From: Bacteroidales bacterium
GTDB taxonomy: Bacteria; Bacteroidota; Bacteroidia; Bacteroidales; P3
Reading direction: 5' to 3'
DNA: 6,665 nt
Assembly (NCBI GenBank): GCA_031286005.1
Contig: JAITVC010000131.1
Location: 1 to 6,665, forward strand
The position numbers and the translations under genes were made by a program. Position 1 is the stretch's first letter. Each line of letters starts with the position of its first letter. The notes below the pieces were generated by a model, which saw only the letters and a list, made by a program, of their open reading frames with translations, was not told the DNA's origin and did no database searches. Of this stretch, positions 4,573 to 6,665 are shown in pieces.

Positions 4573-6665
4573 CGAATTAGGGCTACGCTACCCGATTTAA
4601 CAATGTCTTGCCCGTTGGTCAATTGTGCCTTAACATGGTAGGTATAATTGCCTGTGGGCATATCTGAACCGCCGTATCGACCGTCCCAACCGTGGTTCAA
4701 TTGACGGGTAGAAAACACTTGTCGGCCATCCAAAGTAAATATTGTGAACTCAACGGTCTTGATAGTTTCGCCGTACACTTTTACCACTTGATCTTCGGCA
4801 TTTGAAGATGACGGTTTGAATGCGGAAGGCACCCAAACGCCAACGGTCATCTGCGGAATTACTTCAAATTGGACGCTTACCGTATCTTGGCAGCCATCGG
4901 CATTGGTAACTGTCAACACAACGGTTTGCCGGCCAACGTTGGCATAGGCATGATACATAATTTCGGCTGTATCTTCTTGCGGAGCCGATGTATCGCTAAA
5001 TCGCCAAGAGGCATAACTTTGGTCCCAATTCTCGCTTTCGTTTGCGAAAGGAATAAGCGTTCGCATGTAGACTTCTGCGGGCATGCCGATTAAGGCTTGC
5101 GGCAATACACCTTCTTCAACGGTTACATTCAGCGAAAGCGGGTTTTTACATCCGTTGGCATTAACCGCCACCACGACATAATCTCCCGGCTCGGCTTCAT
5201 ACTCAACGCCTGTGGTCAAAAGGCCGTTGTTTTCGGCCAAATACCAACGATAGTCCACATCGGCTTCCGGATTTAAGACGGCCAACAAGGTCGTATTTTG
5301 GTCGCAAAGCACATCGCTGTTCACAATTGGGTTTTCCGGTGCACGGATAACTTTCATTCGCAAGGTATCGGCAATGGATAAGCAGTTGCCAATTCGACCT
5401 TGAACGTAATACGTATAATCCATCGGCGGCGATAGTTTCACGGTCTCGCCGGATGTTGTGTTGATAGCATAGTTTGGCGACCAAAGCAATCCTTTTCCGC
5501 TCGTTGTGGCCGAAGCCTCAAGGGTATCAAATTGGCAAATGGTGTCGTAACGCTTGGCCAATTCAACGCTTGGCGGTGCAAATGTTTTAACCACATAAAC
5601 ATTGGAACGTTTGTCGTTATCAAACAAGCAGGTTACATTGTTTACAAGCAGCGATGCATACACAGAAGCGCCGTTGGCAAACGCTTGTTTCAACGTTGCA
5701 CCCGTTGCGCTTTGTTCTACATCGTCAACATACCATTTCAATGCACCCGAATAATTGGCCGATACTCGCAAAGATGTTTCTTCGCCATGGCACAATGAAT
5801 CTTGACTGGCTTCCAGCGTTACCGTCAACGGCTGTGGTGTTGGCAAAATCGTTACGGTAGCAGCATCGGGAATTTCTATAAAACAGCCGTATTCATTTAT
5901 AATTTTCACAGCAAAGGTTGTGGTTTCTGTCAAGGTTGCCAAAGGATTTGCTATTTTATCCGATGAAAGATTAACGGCCGGAGTCCATTCATAAGCATCG
6001 CCTCCCGATGCCGATAATAACGCAGGTTGTCCCGGGCATACCGTTGTATCGCCCCAAGCCGTGCCCACCGGAAGCGGACGTCTCACAATACGAATATCCG
6101 ATGACTGTACTAACGTGCTTGCGCAAGTGGCATCTGCCATCTCCGCCGAAGCCATCATCTCACAATACAGAATCTGACCATCCGATAAGGTGGTTGTATA
6201 AGTCGGTTCGGTAGTTTCGCTTTGTTTTTCACCATTTACATACCAAATGAATGTAGGCGATGTGCCGCCATTGTTTGGCTCGGCCTTAAATGTGAACGTA
6301 CTATCGGTAGTTTCGCAATACTCCGGTTTATCACGTCCTACCAATGCGAGGTCTATGCTTACCGGAATATAGTTGCCCACTTCAATGGTTACCGTATCTG
6401 TGGCCGAACAAACCGAATCGGCATCATAAGCCTTTAAGATATACTTAGTCGTCGCTGCGGGTTTAACGGTTACTTCTGTTGCTATGCTACCGCCAACCTC
6501 TGCATCCGTTGTATGCCAAGCGTAATGCGTTCCGCTTCCTTTCGCTATAAGCATAACCGAATCTTCTCCGCAAAGGGCATCTTTTTCTCTCTCAATCGTT
6601 GCACTGATAGGAAGATTAACATGAAAATTGATTTTGTCTGAAAAAACGGTTTTAGGCATACAAGT
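4569..6665 (-). CDS. Large Ig-like/PKD surface protein with type B T9SS C-terminal domain (5' partial)
   Basis: At least 698 residues are visible; the frame stays open through the right edge, so the signal peptide and more repeats lie outside. Numbering from the first in-window Met, six Ig-like modules of about 75-95 residues follow one another, most with a cysteine pair about 51-54 apart: C30/C84, C115/C179 (with extra C166), C208/C259, C290/C344, C375/C426, C452/C504. A PKD-like domain follows (about 520-600; NADGCQDTVSVQFEV). Residues 608-696 form the gliding-motility-associated C-terminal domain: VPSAFKPSSS, FTIFTLDGRQVF, HGWDGRYGG, PTGNYTYHV, and the terminal ALIR. This domain directs export through the type IX system to the cell surface. 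The usual PNGDGxND stretch is replaced by PSSSNAEDQ. A role in adhesion or matrix building is an inference. Confidence 0.9.
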   Translation of the reverse strand, partial: TCMPKTVFSDKINFHVNLPISATIEREKDALCGEDSVMLIAKGSGTHYAWHTTDAEVGGSIATEVTVKPAATTKYILKAYDADSVCSATDTVTIEVGNYIPVSIDLALVGRDKPEYCETTDSTFTFKAEPNNGGTSPTFIWYVNGEKQSETTEPTYTTTLSDGQILYCEMMASAEMADATCASTLVQSSDIRIVRRPLPVGTAWGDTTVCPGQPALLSASGGDAYEWTPAVNLSSDKIANPLATLTETTTFAVKIINEYGCFIEIPDAATVTILPTPQPLTVTLEASQDSLCHGEETSLRVSANYSGALKWYVDDVEQSATGATLKQAFANGASVYASLLVNNVTCLFDNDKRSNVYVVKTFAPPSVELAKRYDTICQFDTLEASATTSGKGLLWSPNYAINTTSGETVKLSPPMDYTYYVQGRIGNCLSIADTLRMKVIRAPENPIVNSDVLCDQNTTLLAVLNPEADVDYRWYLAENNGLLTTGVEYEAEPGDYVVVAVNANGCKNPLSLNVTVEEGVLPQALIGMPAEVYMRTLIPFANESENWDQSYASWRFSDTSAPQEDTAEIMYHAYANVGRQTVVLTVTNADGCQDTVSVQFEVIPQMTVGVWVPSAFKPSSSNAEDQVVKVYGETIKTVEFTIFTLDGRQVFSTRQLNHGWDGRYGGSDMPTGNYTYHVKAQLTNGQDIVKSGSVALIR

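Noticed and set aside
4869..6437. Several plus-strand and alternative-frame ORFs of 60-93 codons
   Set aside because: All lie inside the large surface-protein gene, which has continuous domain structure; none shows a motif of its own.
1..6665. tRNA, rRNA, CRISPR array or riboswitch
   Set aside because: No cloverleaf, regularly spaced repeats or known riboswitch core was seen on either strand.

Overview
The window is most likely from a member of the Bacteroidota. The strongest evidence is a PorP/SprF-type outer-membrane protein gene joined to a gene for a large multi-domain surface protein that ends in a gliding-motility-associated (type B, CHU_C-like) C-terminal domain. That pairing is typical of the type IX secretion system (T9SS). 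A Bacteroidota-style promoter (TAnnTTTG element) near the left edge and weak or absent Shine-Dalgarno sequences agree with this. I cannot name the species.

The window has two halves. The left half (about 1-3590) is visibly AT-rich and accessory in character. It holds a possible tail of an upstream gene, a small hypothetical ORF with a promoter-like sequence inside it, an unrecognised exported protein (260-1255), a structured repeat (copy A, 1266-1439), an orphan probable lipoprotein (1510-1980), a REP/RAYT module (2036-2677), an exported protein with a probable Ig-like fold (2754-3215), the C-terminal scrap of an IS110-like transposase (3236-3382, minus), and a second diverged copy of the structured repeat (copy B, 3365-3571). 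The right half (3589-6665, minus strand) is richer in GC. It holds a tightly coupled two-gene unit: the large surface protein (its 5' end lies outside the window), followed with a 4-base ATGA overlap by the PorP/SprF-like gene.

Functionally, the right half reads as a T9SS cargo and its dedicated outer-membrane partner. The left half reads as a repeat-rich region in which single-domain HUH transposase activity (RAYT with its two inverted REP hairpins) and older insertion events have accumulated between small exported orphan proteins. The most unusual signal is the pair of structured repeats A and B. Their hairpin stems differ in sequence yet remain base-paired, while the nonamer CCGAACATC and the octamer CCAACGGG stay fixed. 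I do not recognise this as a named family.
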